Source of the DNA: Phytophthora sp. 'mugwort'
Taxonomy: Eukaryota; Oomycota; Peronosporomycetes; Peronosporales; Peronosporaceae
NCBI GenBank assembly: GCA_033558025.1
Contig: JAUCEF010000018.1
Span: forward strand, 1,798,001 to 1,862,000
DNA: 64,000 nucleotides
Direction of reading: 5' to 3'
Shown one piece after another: positions 1 through 9,437 of the stretch. Numbering within the stretch: position 1 is the first letter of the stretch; the number at the start of each line of letters is the position of its first letter. The notes beneath the pieces were generated by a model. That model searched no databases. It was not told where the DNA came from and worked only from the letters and a program-made list of their open reading frames with translations. The position numbers were made by a program, and so were the translations under genes.

Positions 1-2991
1 ATTAGGAGGGCAACCAGTAGTAGCCATCACCATTCCCCACTGCTTTGCTGTATATTGCTTTGCAGTTCGGTTCCCGTCCGAAAGCGTCATTGTTTCAGCG
101 CACCTCGAAGAATCAAACTCCAAGGCGGGAGGCTCGTCACCACGAGAGCCACCGAGTCGTTGGATCATCAAGTCTTGAAGTGATCGCAACAGGACAATTC
201 GAGCATTGGGAGTTGGCGGTCGCAAAGAGGATCCTTTCTCGAGGAGCGGTAGCAACGGCGCGTGTATCAACTCGTAGCTGTCTTTAAACGAGAAGTTATG
301 CCATCCTGCAGACAATATGCTTTCACGCAGCAGGTCAATAAGACTGGGCAGGCGATTAATGCATTCTAAAGCTTCCGCCTTTTGCTTGCGTCCCATATCC
401 CACATTTCATCGTACGCATTTGCCAACGTGTCAGAATTCAGCGCATCGTCGCTCGGGACACCACCATGGTTTTCCACAATTGCATCCAGAAGACCAGGTG
501 GACCATGCCCCGATACATAGTCGTAAAGGCAGCGTGCACTTAGAGACCCAGTGTCAAGCGAGGCACGAATGACGGCAGGGCTCCACTTTGCTTTAATCTT
601 TCCCGTTTTTGACGCGGCATTCTGAAGAGCTCCATCGTCGATTGGCTTAATGCTTGAGTCACTCCCGCTTTGACTCTTCTGTTCTCGCTCGGTCATGCTA
701 TCGTGTTCAATAACATGTACACAGGTGGGCACAAAGAGTTGTGCCATATCGGGCAGCGCCAATCGAGCGCACAAGAGGTCGAGCTGGTGAAACTTCCACT
801 CAACTTTCTGCTCACCAGTTCGGGCGAGCTTAAGGCACTCGGCAAGCTTTGACGCCAGTATCATATGCCGCTCTTTTTGTTCGTCGTAAAAGATAGCAAA
901 AGCTCGTATCCAGGCTGCTATAGCTTGCTCACGAATCCTAGCATAGTAGTATGCTGCTGCATTCTGTACGTCAACGGGAGAGCAATCCGTTGAACTTGAA
1001 AATACAATGGCGCCGATGACATCCTTGTCAGCGTCAACTGGAGTGGGACTCTCGACGGCGATGTAATTAAGGACTAGAGACTTCAAACTCTCCAAGAGCG
1101 GGTTGCCACCTTCGGTTTCACCGTCATTTTTTTGCTGGGCATTCAGCTTGGGAATCTGGCCAAGACCAACGGAAGCTGGGGCAATCCCCATTACTTCAAC
1201 GTGGAAAAAATGTACCTCTAGCACCCGAAATAGCGACAGCATCGAGCACGATGTGAATAATCGCCACTTCGCACACCAGCTCGGGTCCTCGGCCCATCCA
1301 GAATGAGGAGCGACTGAAGTGTGCAAGTCCCTCAATAATGAATTCAGAAGCATGAACGTCAGCGGATGAGGCTGAACAGGCGATTTGTTAAGAAGAACAC
1401 CCTGCCGACACGAGTTCAGGTACTCCATGCATACCTTAGTCATTTGCACTATTAGTGCCATCACAATAGTAGCTCCGTCGACATCAGCAATTAAATCACC
1501 AGGAAGTGTGAACGGACCAAGTTCCAATAACTCCTCAGCAGAAAACTTAGGGGGACGGGTTTTCACAACGGGAGGCTCGTTTTGCTCCACAGACGCTTCG
1601 TCTGGGTTGGCCACGCTCTTGGGTGTTGATGGAGCATCGCTCGATGTGTTTTGATCCCGCAAATTCACTTCAGGAGAGAGCGACAAAGCGATTGCGCGGG
1701 CCATCAGCGCATCCTCGTCCACACCTTCACCACCAAGACTGTCTCCGCCTTCTCCACGCTCATTATCGTCGTCTTCGTCATCGTCTCCATCATCTCCGTC
1801 GTCGCCGAATCGGCTCAATCGAGCACGAAGCTTGGCAATAGATCCACTGTCAGAGTCTAAATCCATTTCGGCTGGAGCCTCCAGAACGACGCTTTGCATA
1901 TCCGTCTCAAAATTGCCTTCTGCACTGTCAAGAATACTCGTATCTGCCATGGTCTGATCCGCTTTAACCGGCGTCGTGACTTCTTTCGTCACGGTTGGAG
2001 CTGCTTTCTTTGCCTTGTATTCCGGCGCCTTTTCTCCGCGTAGCACTCGCAGATGCGACGCAAGTGGGAACGTCGGGGGTGCTGCATCGTTCGACTTGTC
2101 CCGGTGGTCCAAGAACGACAGCACGAGCTTCGCCGCGAGCATTAAAGCCTGCAACGATCCTTCCGCAATACTTTTCGCTACGAAGCGACTAATGTTGGTC
2201 TTCATCTCTTCGTCCGACAAAGGTTCGGCCGTCAGATCGGGCGTCAACATGCCGGCGCCGATATTGGTCTGTAACGGTTGCTTCTCCTTGCGTTCCCTAT
2301 CCTTCCGCTTCTTCTTCTTCTTTTTGTCCTTCTTGGGGTCCACTCCGGTGACGAGCTGGTGGCACAAGATAGCACCGTACAGCGCCGGATCCTGCTCTCG
2401 AATTTGCCCCAGCATGACGTTGAACACCCGCTTGTCTACCTTGTCCTTGAGAAGCTTGGCGTGAAGTTTGGCCAGTTGTCTCTCGGGGTCCGCGATGTCG
2501 TCCTTTTCATCCTCCTCTTCCTCGGCGTCTTCCTTATCTTCGTCACGCTCACTCTCCGCCTCTTTGTCCTTGTCTTTGGCCTCGTGGAAGTCTCGACCGC
2601 CACCCAGCGCGAATTCGATATCCGATTTGGCCTCCATGAAGAAGCGCGTGAGCTCCTCGACGCGCTGGCGGCGCGCGGCGTCTGCGCTCAGTAGGTCGTC
2701 CTGCTTGCCGGCAGTCGCGGAGCCGCCACCGCTCTGCTTCTGCTGGGTGTCGGCGCGTTCAGATGCGCGCTCGAGCTTGACGGGTTCGGCGCGGCCGCTC
2801 GAGGCGAAGAACTGCAGGGAGTCAGTCGTGATGACGTTGTTGCGGTCACTACAGAGCGCGGCCAGCTCCGTCATGAGGCGCGCGTAGCGGCCGTCCAGCG
2901 AGTCCTTCTCCTGCGTCTCCTGCAGCTCGTGCAGCACGCTGGCCTGCCGCAGCAGCCGCGTCTGCTTGCTGCGCGTGCCGCTGCTGCTCAT
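1..2991 (-). CDS. UIM-containing large protein, 3' end off the window (possible SPRY/HECT-type ubiquitin ligase)
   Basis: The complement strand is open without a stop from the ATG at 2991 down to base 1, giving 997 codons; the C-terminus lies outside the window. The N-terminal part is charged, with a K/E/D-rich stretch followed by a lysine run (about residues 225-235). An acidic run of Asp/Gly is near residue 395-405 and is followed at about 425-437 by EDALMARAIALSLSPE, which fits the ubiquitin-interacting motif consensus (acidic patch, Ala-x-x-x-Ser). The last 40 visible residues (FDSSRCAETMTLSDGNRTA) resemble the opening strand of a SPRY/B30.2-type domain. UIM plus SPRY occurs in giant E3 ligases of the HERC/HECTD class; that assignment is inference because no catalytic domain is in view. 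It is head-to-head with the Abi-like gene, 184 bp away. Confidence 0.72.
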   Translation of the reverse strand, partial: MSSSGTRSKQTRLLRQASVLHELQETQEKDSLDGRYARLMTELAALCSDRNNVITTDSLQFFASSGRAEPVKLERASERADTQQKQSGGGSATAGKQDDLLSADAARRQRVEELTRFFMEAKSDIEFALGGGRDFHEAKDKDKEAESERDEDKEDAEEEEDEKDDIADPERQLAKLHAKLLKDKVDKRVFNVMLGQIREQDPALYGAILCHQLVTGVDPKKDKKKKKKRKDRERKEKQPLQTNIGAGMLTPDLTAEPLSDEEMKTNISRFVAKSIAEGSLQALMLAAKLVLSFLDHRDKSNDAAPPTFPLASHLRVLRGEKAPEYKAKKAAPTVTKEVTTPVKADQTMADTSILDSAEGNFETDMQSVVLEAPAEMDLDSDSGSIAKLRARLSRFGDDGDDGDDDEDDDNERGEGGDSLGGEGVDEDALMARAIALSLSPEVNLRDQNTSSDAPSTPKSVANPDEASVEQNEPPVVKTRPPKFSAEELLELGPFTLPGDLIADVDGATIVMALIVQMTKVCMEYLNSCRQGVLLNKSPVQPHPLTFMLLNSLLRDLHTSVAPHSGWAEDPSWCAKWRLFTSCSMLSLFRVLEVHFFHVEVMGIAPASVGLGQIPKLNAQQKNDGETEGGNPLLESLKSLVLNYIAVESPTPVDADKDVIGAIVFSSSTDCSPVDVQNAAAYYYARIREQAIAAWIRAFAIFYDEQKERHMILASKLAECLKLARTGEQKVEWKFHQLDLLCARLALPDMAQLFVPTCVHVIEHDSMTEREQKSQSGSDSSIKPIDDGALQNAASKTGKIKAKWSPAVIRASLDTGSLSARCLYDYVSGHGPPGLLDAIVENHGGVPSDDALNSDTLANAYDEMWDMGRKQKAEALECINRLPSLIDLLRESILSAGWHNFSFKDSYELIHAPLLPLLEKGSSLRPPTPNARIVLLRSLQDLMIQRLGGSRGDEPPALEFDSSRCAETMTLSDGNRTAKQYTAKQWGMVMATTGCPPN

Positions 2992-3175
2992 GCACACTCC
3001 GTACTTCGTTCTAGTCAGAAGGAGTGATGGTCTCTTCTTGGCAATCTTTGTTGTAGAGGGAAAGTCTTCCCCCCGCTTTACGATCTTTAAGAGTGTTGTA
3101 CTAAGTACGACACGTGGAGCGTACTTAGTGCGGATTGAAGTGGTCGACGAATCACCGACCAGATCTTAAAGCGGA
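2992..3175. promoter_or_regulatory. Divergent promoter region between UIM gene and Abi-like gene
   Basis: These 184 bp separate two start codons on opposite strands and must contain both core promoters and 5' leaders. No TATA box is evident. The only notable element I see is the near-repeat of gtactta- and gtacgac-like words around 3100-3130. Confidence 0.5.
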
Positions 3176-3754
3176 ATGGAGGAGACTGCGGCCGCTACAG
3201 ATCATGGCGTGGAGGAGGCGGACGTCTGGAGCAATTTCGACAAGAGCGTCGCGTACATGAAGGAGGTGGCTTCGCTTTACGAGTCGGCGTTCGGCTGCAA
3301 TGCGGATGGATCACCCTCGACCAGCCGGAAGACCGTCACGAAAGCTCACTTGGACGAGGCGCACAATCAGGCGCAGCAGGCACTCGAGCTGCTGGCCTCC
3401 AACTTGTTGAATGTGTCCATGACGATCGTCCACTCTCTCGAGAAGCAGGTGAGGAAAAGGCAGCATTACGATCACCGATGTGTTTGAGGTAACTAAACTG
3501 GTTGTGTCTTGCTGTAGGAGAGTGAGGCCGACCGACTGAAGCAGAAAGTGTCATCTATTCGACAGAACATTCAAGATCAGCAAGCGATGGATGATCAAGA
3601 AGCTATCCACAAGCTCTTCTCATTGCAAAAGGCCAGCCAGATAAGACCAACACCCCCGGCTACGTTGACTCTAACCGCTTCGCCGTGCGAAAACGAACAA
3701 CCGCAGCGTACGATTTTGCCGCTTGACCCAACTTTTGGACTGATTCGGTACTAA
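3176..3754 (+). CDS. Abl-interactor (Abi)-like WAVE/SCAR complex subunit
   Basis: Two exons, 3176-3448 and 3518-3754, with a 69-nt GT-AG intron (GTGAGG...TGTAG), give 169 residues. The core (about residues 55-125) reads as one long helix with the Abi-family layout: a helix in which HNQAQQALELLASNLLNVS is followed by a second segment, VSSIRQNIQDQQ, matching the family pattern of a tetrameric-bundle helix. Abi proteins are subunits of the WAVE/SCAR complex that activates Arp2/3; the protein is shorter than animal Abi and lacks an SH3 domain, as in plants and many protists. The tail is low-complexity and Pro/Thr-rich. The identification rests on pattern similarity only. It ends 129 bp tail-to-tail from the EF-hand gene. 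Confidence 0.55.
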
Positions 3755-3883
3755 TATGATGCTCTACGTGTTTGAATCGGTTTGCAGATCAACTAAAGCT
3801 CTCGCTCGCCCCGGGACAGTGCATACAATAAATCATCCATCCGTCTTCAACGGTATATCTGGCACAATTTTCACTACCAAACC

Positions 3884-5132
3884 TTATTTAACGGAACCTA
3901 GCATGTTCGCGTCCGTTGCTGGGTCTTGCGAGGCATGTTTTGGGCTTGCGACTTTGACAACCTTGGGGTCCATGACCTGTGTCGTACGTTTTGTAGCACC
4001 TATGCGAGTAACTATTGGGGGAGTTTGACGTTGTGGATCCTTTTTTACAGGGGCTATTGTTCGCTTCGACTCAGGCATTCCATCATCGCAAACCTCATCG
4101 ACGCCACCAGGATTGTTGACGTTGGTATTCGTCGTGCTGGACACAAGTGTGCGCTTTGATCGATGAGAAAACGGTCGAAAACCTGCTCCTCGCCCGTACC
4201 AGTTTGACGACACTTCTACGGCCTTTGCTTGGAGCTGCCTACCGAGATCCTCCTCCATCGAAGTGAGTAAATTTGAACTTGTTTGTCTGGATAATAGCGT
4301 CACCTCTTTCACATGATCCCAGTTTAAAGTTGCCACGGTGATCGAGCCGCGTTTCGCAGTTGCACGCGACCAAAATCGCCTTCCTAATACCTTTCTTTGA
4401 ATCTCCATTTGAAGTTCAAACGCTGGGAATAGCAACATCGGATGCCGTACAGCAAACTCTTGGAAAAGGTTCGCCGAGAGACGGTTGTTGGGCGTATTAG
4501 CCATAATATTATCTAGTTTCTCGATGATTTTGAGTGCGCTGGTACTGGATTCCCAATCACTCCCCCACACTTCTCTTACGCATCGCACGACCTCGTCATG
4601 CTCGATCTCTCCACTGCCATCGACGTCGTATAGGTCGAATGCGAATCGAACGAGGCTGGCGTGGTTGAACGAGCAGTAGTTCCACACAGCCAACACGAAC
4701 TCAATGAAGTCCACCTCGCCGCTGCCATTCCGGTCCATGACTGCAAATGCCTTTTCCGAAAAGCGGCTTCGCTTCAAGTCTATAGAGAGTCACGAAATGC
4801 ATTTAGAAACCCTTCCTCAGTCATATCCTAGCACGGGAAGCAAGCTCCTGGACACGTACCGATGTAGTCGAAGAATTCGATCATATTGATTTCACCCGAC
4901 TTGTCTACAGCACCACAGACGTCAGTTTAATGTTCTGCCACAGGCCGACCCATGTTCACGCACCTTTGTCCATGACCGAGAAGATCTGGTGGAGCGCAAA
5001 GAGATGTTTGTGGTCCAGGCCGAGCCCCCTAAGCGTTTGCAACAGCGTCTCGTTGAGATGAAGCGCATGGTTGAAGGCCTTCGCTTGCGAATGCTTGGTC
5101 GCGAGGCCGCATTTGGCGAATAAATTTCCCAT
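3884..5132 (-). CDS. EF-hand calcium sensor with N-myristoylation signal
   Basis: Three exons on the complement: 5132-4964, 4904-4860 and 4779-3884, giving 369 residues. Introns are 59 and 80 nt, all GT-AG. The splice restores three consecutive calcium loops: DKDKSGEINMIEF (its 45-nt exon supplies almost the whole loop), DRNGSGEVDFIEF and DVDGSGEIEHDEV, each with Asp/Asn/Ser/Gly/Glu ligands in place. The start MGNLFAKC gives Gly2 and a nearby Cys, a typical myristoyl/palmitoyl anchor as in calcineurin-B-like and recoverin-like sensors. The C-terminal 200 residues are basic, poorly structured and unlike known families. The start at 5132 is preferred because it yields the MGxxx(S/A)-type signal; longer upstream reading adds only Arg/His-rich sequence. 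Confidence 0.82.
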
Positions 5133-7064
5133 TCCATGAGGAGTGACGGCAACAACGCGGCAATGACGGCGGTGTTGGCGTCTGACATCATCGCGCATCT
5201 GCACGGATATTTACAAGCACATGAGGATATTTTTATACCGATCAGATCAACGAGACGTTGGCACTCGCAAGATTGCTGCAAACTCAATGGATAGTTCTAA
5301 CCTTGGCTGTACGACTGACTACCTGAGCAGTTCTCGTAGCGGAGTCGAAGCGTCATCAACTGGTGGCTGTAGTCAGCTTTCCAGCACTATTGACGCTCCC
5401 TACTATGGACGTGCGGCAGTGTTTCATCGGCTCTTCACGACATCGGCAGTGCATCCTACTAGTGCACTGTAGTTGTATCTCTCCCTGCTATCCAATTACC
5501 CAAGAGCTATATCCTTCGTTCAAAAACGCTGACACATCATCTTAAACAAGAAAACGAAGTGGCAAGCACAAGGAGGTGGCGGATTTAACGACATTGATGT
5601 TTTACCGCTAAGAATTTACAGTTCTACTACGAAGTAGTACTTACAAAGCTTTATTGGATGGGGGTTCCTCAGTAAAAGTTTAATTTCTATGGAAGATTTC
5701 TCATCGTATAGATCAGTGTGGTGGTACGTTTATCCTCACCGGAACCGTTAGCACATCAAATGCAAAATATGCAACACAGATTCTCAGTCGTCGTGTTCTT
5801 CAGGAAAAAATTAGAGTTTAGTTAGCGTCACATCGACGTCCAAAGACATCTCGACGACTAGTGTATTTTTTCATCCTCAGAAGCACCAGTCAATTGGCCC
5901 GATAGCTACGGGTCTCTGCTGATGTCCGTCGCCTCCGCTGTCAAAAATGAAATGACTGTAGTGGCAGTGTCAGCGGTACTAAGGCTCTTCGCCACTCATT
6001 TTGGCGGGTCAGACACCTGTAAAACAAGATCAATTGGGTTTGAGCCCATGAACCCATTTAAATACCTGCTAGATCGGATATCAAGATACCGGTATCAATA
6101 CAAATGGGACCAAAACTCCTTCCAAACATTTATTTTTGTCATTCAAAATATTGAGCTATCCACGATGTCACAATAATGTGGTACATGTATACCTATAATT
6201 ATTTAGACTGTATATTTGTAGTTGACTCAGTCCAAGCAATAATTATATATGTATTCCGCGATTATTTTTCGCCGTTATTCCAATTGTTCGGACACTTTGC
6301 CGGTTCGACCTAATGCCGGGAAAGAGCCCTCGTTGGCCACTGGGAGGGCACAACGCAAACTCTTTTGTTGCCTTCTCCGAATACCAGACGCTTACCCGGT
6401 CCGTGTCAATCTTCGCGGCAAAATATCACCCTGGACAACACCAAAGTCAAAGCGCTCAACTTCCCCATGAAGGTTTACATGAAACAATCTTCGGTCATGT
6501 ACCTGTCGCAGAATGAAGTTTGCAGGAGGCGATCGAAGCCGCCACGTGCATGTTTAACCCTTAAGTCCGTGAGACTGCATTTGCTCTTGTGTCCGTCGTC
6601 TTCGGAAACTGGAACGCGTCTCGGGTGTGTAGCTCTCGCAGAAGCCGGTAGAAACCTCCGTCAAGAACATGGGACGCTACGCGCAGAGTAACCGCAAAGG
6701 CTCTTTTGCAGCATACAACTTTGGTTGTGGGTGCCTTCGTATCCTCGGAATCAATCTGTGTTCGAAGCACAGTTGTGAGAACAAAGTCATGACGTATTCT
6801 ACACCGATAGAAATGGCATCTAGCCACTGCAACTGACATCGGCCAGCTCCGAGCTGCTATGCCAAGCGCCACAATGATCCACGACAAGGAGATCGTGACG
6901 TCAGCCACATGCTGGGCAATAGACGCCAACGAGAGGGTCTAGCTCGAGCAGTGCATCGGCATCAAATACTACAGGATACGTAAAAAAGCGTACTCGAACC
7001 CCTCAAGAATCAAACCACATTTCTATCGGTAAATACAATCCAGCAGTACGCCAACTCGATATCT
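5133..7064. other. Intergenic region without a convincing gene
   Basis: About 1.9 kb between two genes that point left. Base composition becomes AT-rich around 5570-6250 and short open frames in 6250-6930 carry no recognisable domain or codon pattern. A short perfect palindrome (tactacgaagtagta) lies near 5622-5636. It holds the promoter of the EF-hand gene at its left end and the 3' flank of the PPR gene at its right. Confidence 0.6.
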
Positions 7065-9245
7065 CTAGACGATCAGGTCGTCGTGTCCTGCGGCTCTAGC
7101 CAACGTCTGCACTTTGGCGACTTCGTCCTTGTGATTAAACTGTGTCAGCATCGCGATGAGATCTTCATACACTCCCACCTCAAACCGCGGCGTCTCGGGC
7201 TGCGTGCCTTGATGCAAGAGGGAGAAGGTCCGCACAAACTCCGAAATCTCGGCATCCGACTGACACCGCACCATCAACTTGTGCAATTGCTCCGCTGAGA
7301 GCTCAAAGCCCTCACACTCCATGTTGTACGCGACGTGCAACGTACGCTCAAGCAATCCAATCTGCGTGCCCAAGTCAACCAAGGAGACGTACAGGCCTTC
7401 CGGGATGGCCAGATTTTCTTGATTGAGTTCGCGGAATAACGAGAAACACATGTCAATACCGCACGAGCCATAGAGCGCATTGATAAGGTAGTCGAAGAAG
7501 ATCTTGTCTGTAGCAACACCAATCGTTTCCATGTCGCGAAGGACGTCTACTACAGCTTTCAGGTCGCCACGGGAAGCATGGATGAATGCAATGGTGGTAA
7601 AAGCCTTCACGTCAGGAACCACACCATGTTTCTTCATGGCATCAAATAGCGCGGCAGCATCGTCTACCCCACGCCGACGCATACAGATAGATAGCAACGA
7701 CGTGAAGACCTGAAGATTTGGTACCAGTTTCCACTCGAGGAATACATCCATAAGGTTGAAAATCTCCTCGATTGAGGCATCGCGATGGTTCTCCACCATT
7801 TCCAGCATTGTGATATGATCGGGTACGATGAATGGATTGTTCAACATATGCGAGAAGAGCTCCTTGGCTTGTTCAAATCTACCCGTCGCTGCAAAACAAC
7901 CGAGCGCGTCGTTGTAGTTTTCTACCTCCAGCATCCAGGCGCCTGCAAGCTCTTGCTCCGTTGTCGAAACTTCATCGAGCACTTCGTCCAGGAACGTCGG
8001 ATCCAAGTGCTCATGACAGTACCGAATCGCCGACCCAAAGCCAGCACTACGGGCCACACCTCGAGCTGCCATTGCTCGGAACACCTCTTTCAGTTTGGAA
8101 AAGTCTTGCAATGCCATACACGCCTTCATCACGTTAACGCACATGTTTTCATCTACCGGAAGCACCTTGTCCACAGTACGAACCTTTTCTTCAGCTTCAC
8201 CAACCACACTTTCCTTCGTGAAATCGTCATCATGGCCAACCAGCTTTTCGCGTGTGCTCTCCATCGTCGAGTAGCAGTGCAACGCCAACGAAAACTCTTC
8301 AAGCGTCACACAGCACTGGATCGCCGCGCCAAAGCCTCGTTCCAATACGAAATCCCCACCTCTCTCCAAACCGGCGCTACTTGCTGTATCCACATAGTCC
8401 AGAAATGCACGGACAATTTTTCTAGGGCTTTCCTTCGCCTTCATGCTCGCTTCAAACAGAGCCAGAAACCCTTGCTGCTGGAAATCCCTGGCTGCGTTAA
8501 ACTCTGGGTGGGAAAAGTACTGCGCCGCCAGGTTCAGCACCTGCTTGTACTGTTTCTTCTGCGTCATCTTGGTCATCAGGTGTCCCACAACGGACGGCGG
8601 CATCAGCGGCTCCAACGCACTCAGGTCGCGCTCAGTCTCCAGGATCTCCACCCACAGTTGCTGATGATACAGCAGCAGCTCCTTCGCCGCCGCCAACATG
8701 TTGATATTGGCGCATCCATTGACCACTTCAACCAGCACGCGCGCCACGAACTGCGGACCATATCTCTTCCTTAAGTGACCCACGAGTTCGTGGATCTCTT
8801 CTGTCCGGAATGAACGGGACGACCGTTGCCGTAGCACCGTAAATAACAGATCCGTCCATACTGGTTCACTGGCATTCTCACGTGCGAAACCGGCGACGAG
8901 CCCCAGCAGCTCGGCGGCGCCCCGCTCGTCCCGGTTCTCGAGCCGACGCTGCAGCGCCACGTTCCAGGCCCGCGGGTCCGTGGCTGCAAGCAGCTTGATC
9001 TCATTCTTGCAACGCAGCGCCCGGCAGGCGAACACGAAGCTGTCCGAGGACGTCCTATTGGACAATAATACGCTGATCCGTTGGTCCTCAAAGCGTAATT
9101 TGGGCGTCCGAGTCACATGGCGAGGCGAACGGCTCGGGTTGTGGCGGTAATGCGGACGTCGGGGCTCCGTCGCCACGGGGAAGGAGCTGGAAAGCCGCGC
9201 GTGCGTCTGCCAGGACGCCGCACGCTGGCACGCCCGACGCAGCAT
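7065..9245 (-). CDS. Pentatricopeptide repeat (PPR) protein, probably mitochondrial
   Basis: Single-exon frame of 726 residues from the ATG at 9245; an in-frame upstream ATG at 9290 would add 15 residues. The 9245 start is preferred because it opens with MLRRACQRAASWQTHARLSSSF, an Arg/Ser-rich amphipathic stretch typical of a mitochondrial presequence. The C-terminal half shows PPR-type helical pairs, for example NLQVFTSLLSICMRRRGVDD, DVKAFTTIAFIHASRGDLKA and DKIFFDYLINALYGSCGID, each with the V/T-F-x-x-L-I spacing and about 35-residue period. PPR proteins bind organellar RNA and act in its processing, stability or translation; the RNA target is unknown. Divergently paired with the coronin gene. 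Confidence 0.85.
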   Translation of the reverse strand: MLRRACQRAASWQTHARLSSSFPVATEPRRPHYRHNPSRSPRHVTRTPKLRFEDQRISVLLSNRTSSDSFVFACRALRCKNEIKLLAATDPRAWNVALQRRLENRDERGAAELLGLVAGFARENASEPVWTDLLFTVLRQRSSRSFRTEEIHELVGHLRKRYGPQFVARVLVEVVNGCANINMLAAAKELLLYHQQLWVEILETERDLSALEPLMPPSVVGHLMTKMTQKKQYKQVLNLAAQYFSHPEFNAARDFQQQGFLALFEASMKAKESPRKIVRAFLDYVDTASSAGLERGGDFVLERGFGAAIQCCVTLEEFSLALHCYSTMESTREKLVGHDDDFTKESVVGEAEEKVRTVDKVLPVDENMCVNVMKACMALQDFSKLKEVFRAMAARGVARSAGFGSAIRYCHEHLDPTFLDEVLDEVSTTEQELAGAWMLEVENYNDALGCFAATGRFEQAKELFSHMLNNPFIVPDHITMLEMVENHRDASIEEIFNLMDVFLEWKLVPNLQVFTSLLSICMRRRGVDDAAALFDAMKKHGVVPDVKAFTTIAFIHASRGDLKAVVDVLRDMETIGVATDKIFFDYLINALYGSCGIDMCFSLFRELNQENLAIPEGLYVSLVDLGTQIGLLERTLHVAYNMECEGFELSAEQLHKLMVRCQSDAEISEFVRTFSLLHQGTQPETPRFEVGVYEDLIAMLTQFNHKDEVAKVQTLARAAGHDDLIV

Positions 9246-9437
9246 TTTAATCTGGTTCCGGTCGTCTGGACTGCACCACCGGCAGGTCAAATAAAATTCT
9301 GACGTACGGCTATGAGGCGTCAGTCAAACGTCGAGGTGGGCCACATTATGTTACGTATATCACGTAAATAAATGTACAACACGTGTACAATTAGGAAGCA
9401 CTTGAAGCTGCCCCCCCCCCCCCCTTCGTCGTTGACT
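9246..9437. promoter_or_regulatory. Divergent promoter of PPR and coronin genes, with poly-C run
   Basis: 192 bp between opposing start codons. It contains AT-rich words (acgtatatcacgtaaataaa) and, at about 9411-9424, an uninterrupted run of cytosines that sits only 14 bp upstream of the coronin ATG. The run is probably in the 5' leader and is likely length-variable. Confidence 0.55.

Noticed and set aside
1976..2887. Open frames on the plus strand inside the UIM gene
   Set aside because: They are low-complexity Ser/Leu mirror frames of the complement-strand acidic/lysine-rich gene, which is the clear coding strand.
6249..6929. Overlapping small frames on both strands between 6.2 and 6.9 kb
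   Set aside because: No domain, no splice-consistent continuation and overlapping reading on both strands.
7785..8774. 329-codon plus-strand frame opposite the PPR gene
   Set aside because: His/Arg/Gln-rich composition typical of an antisense shadow; the complement frame has PPR motifs and a presequence.
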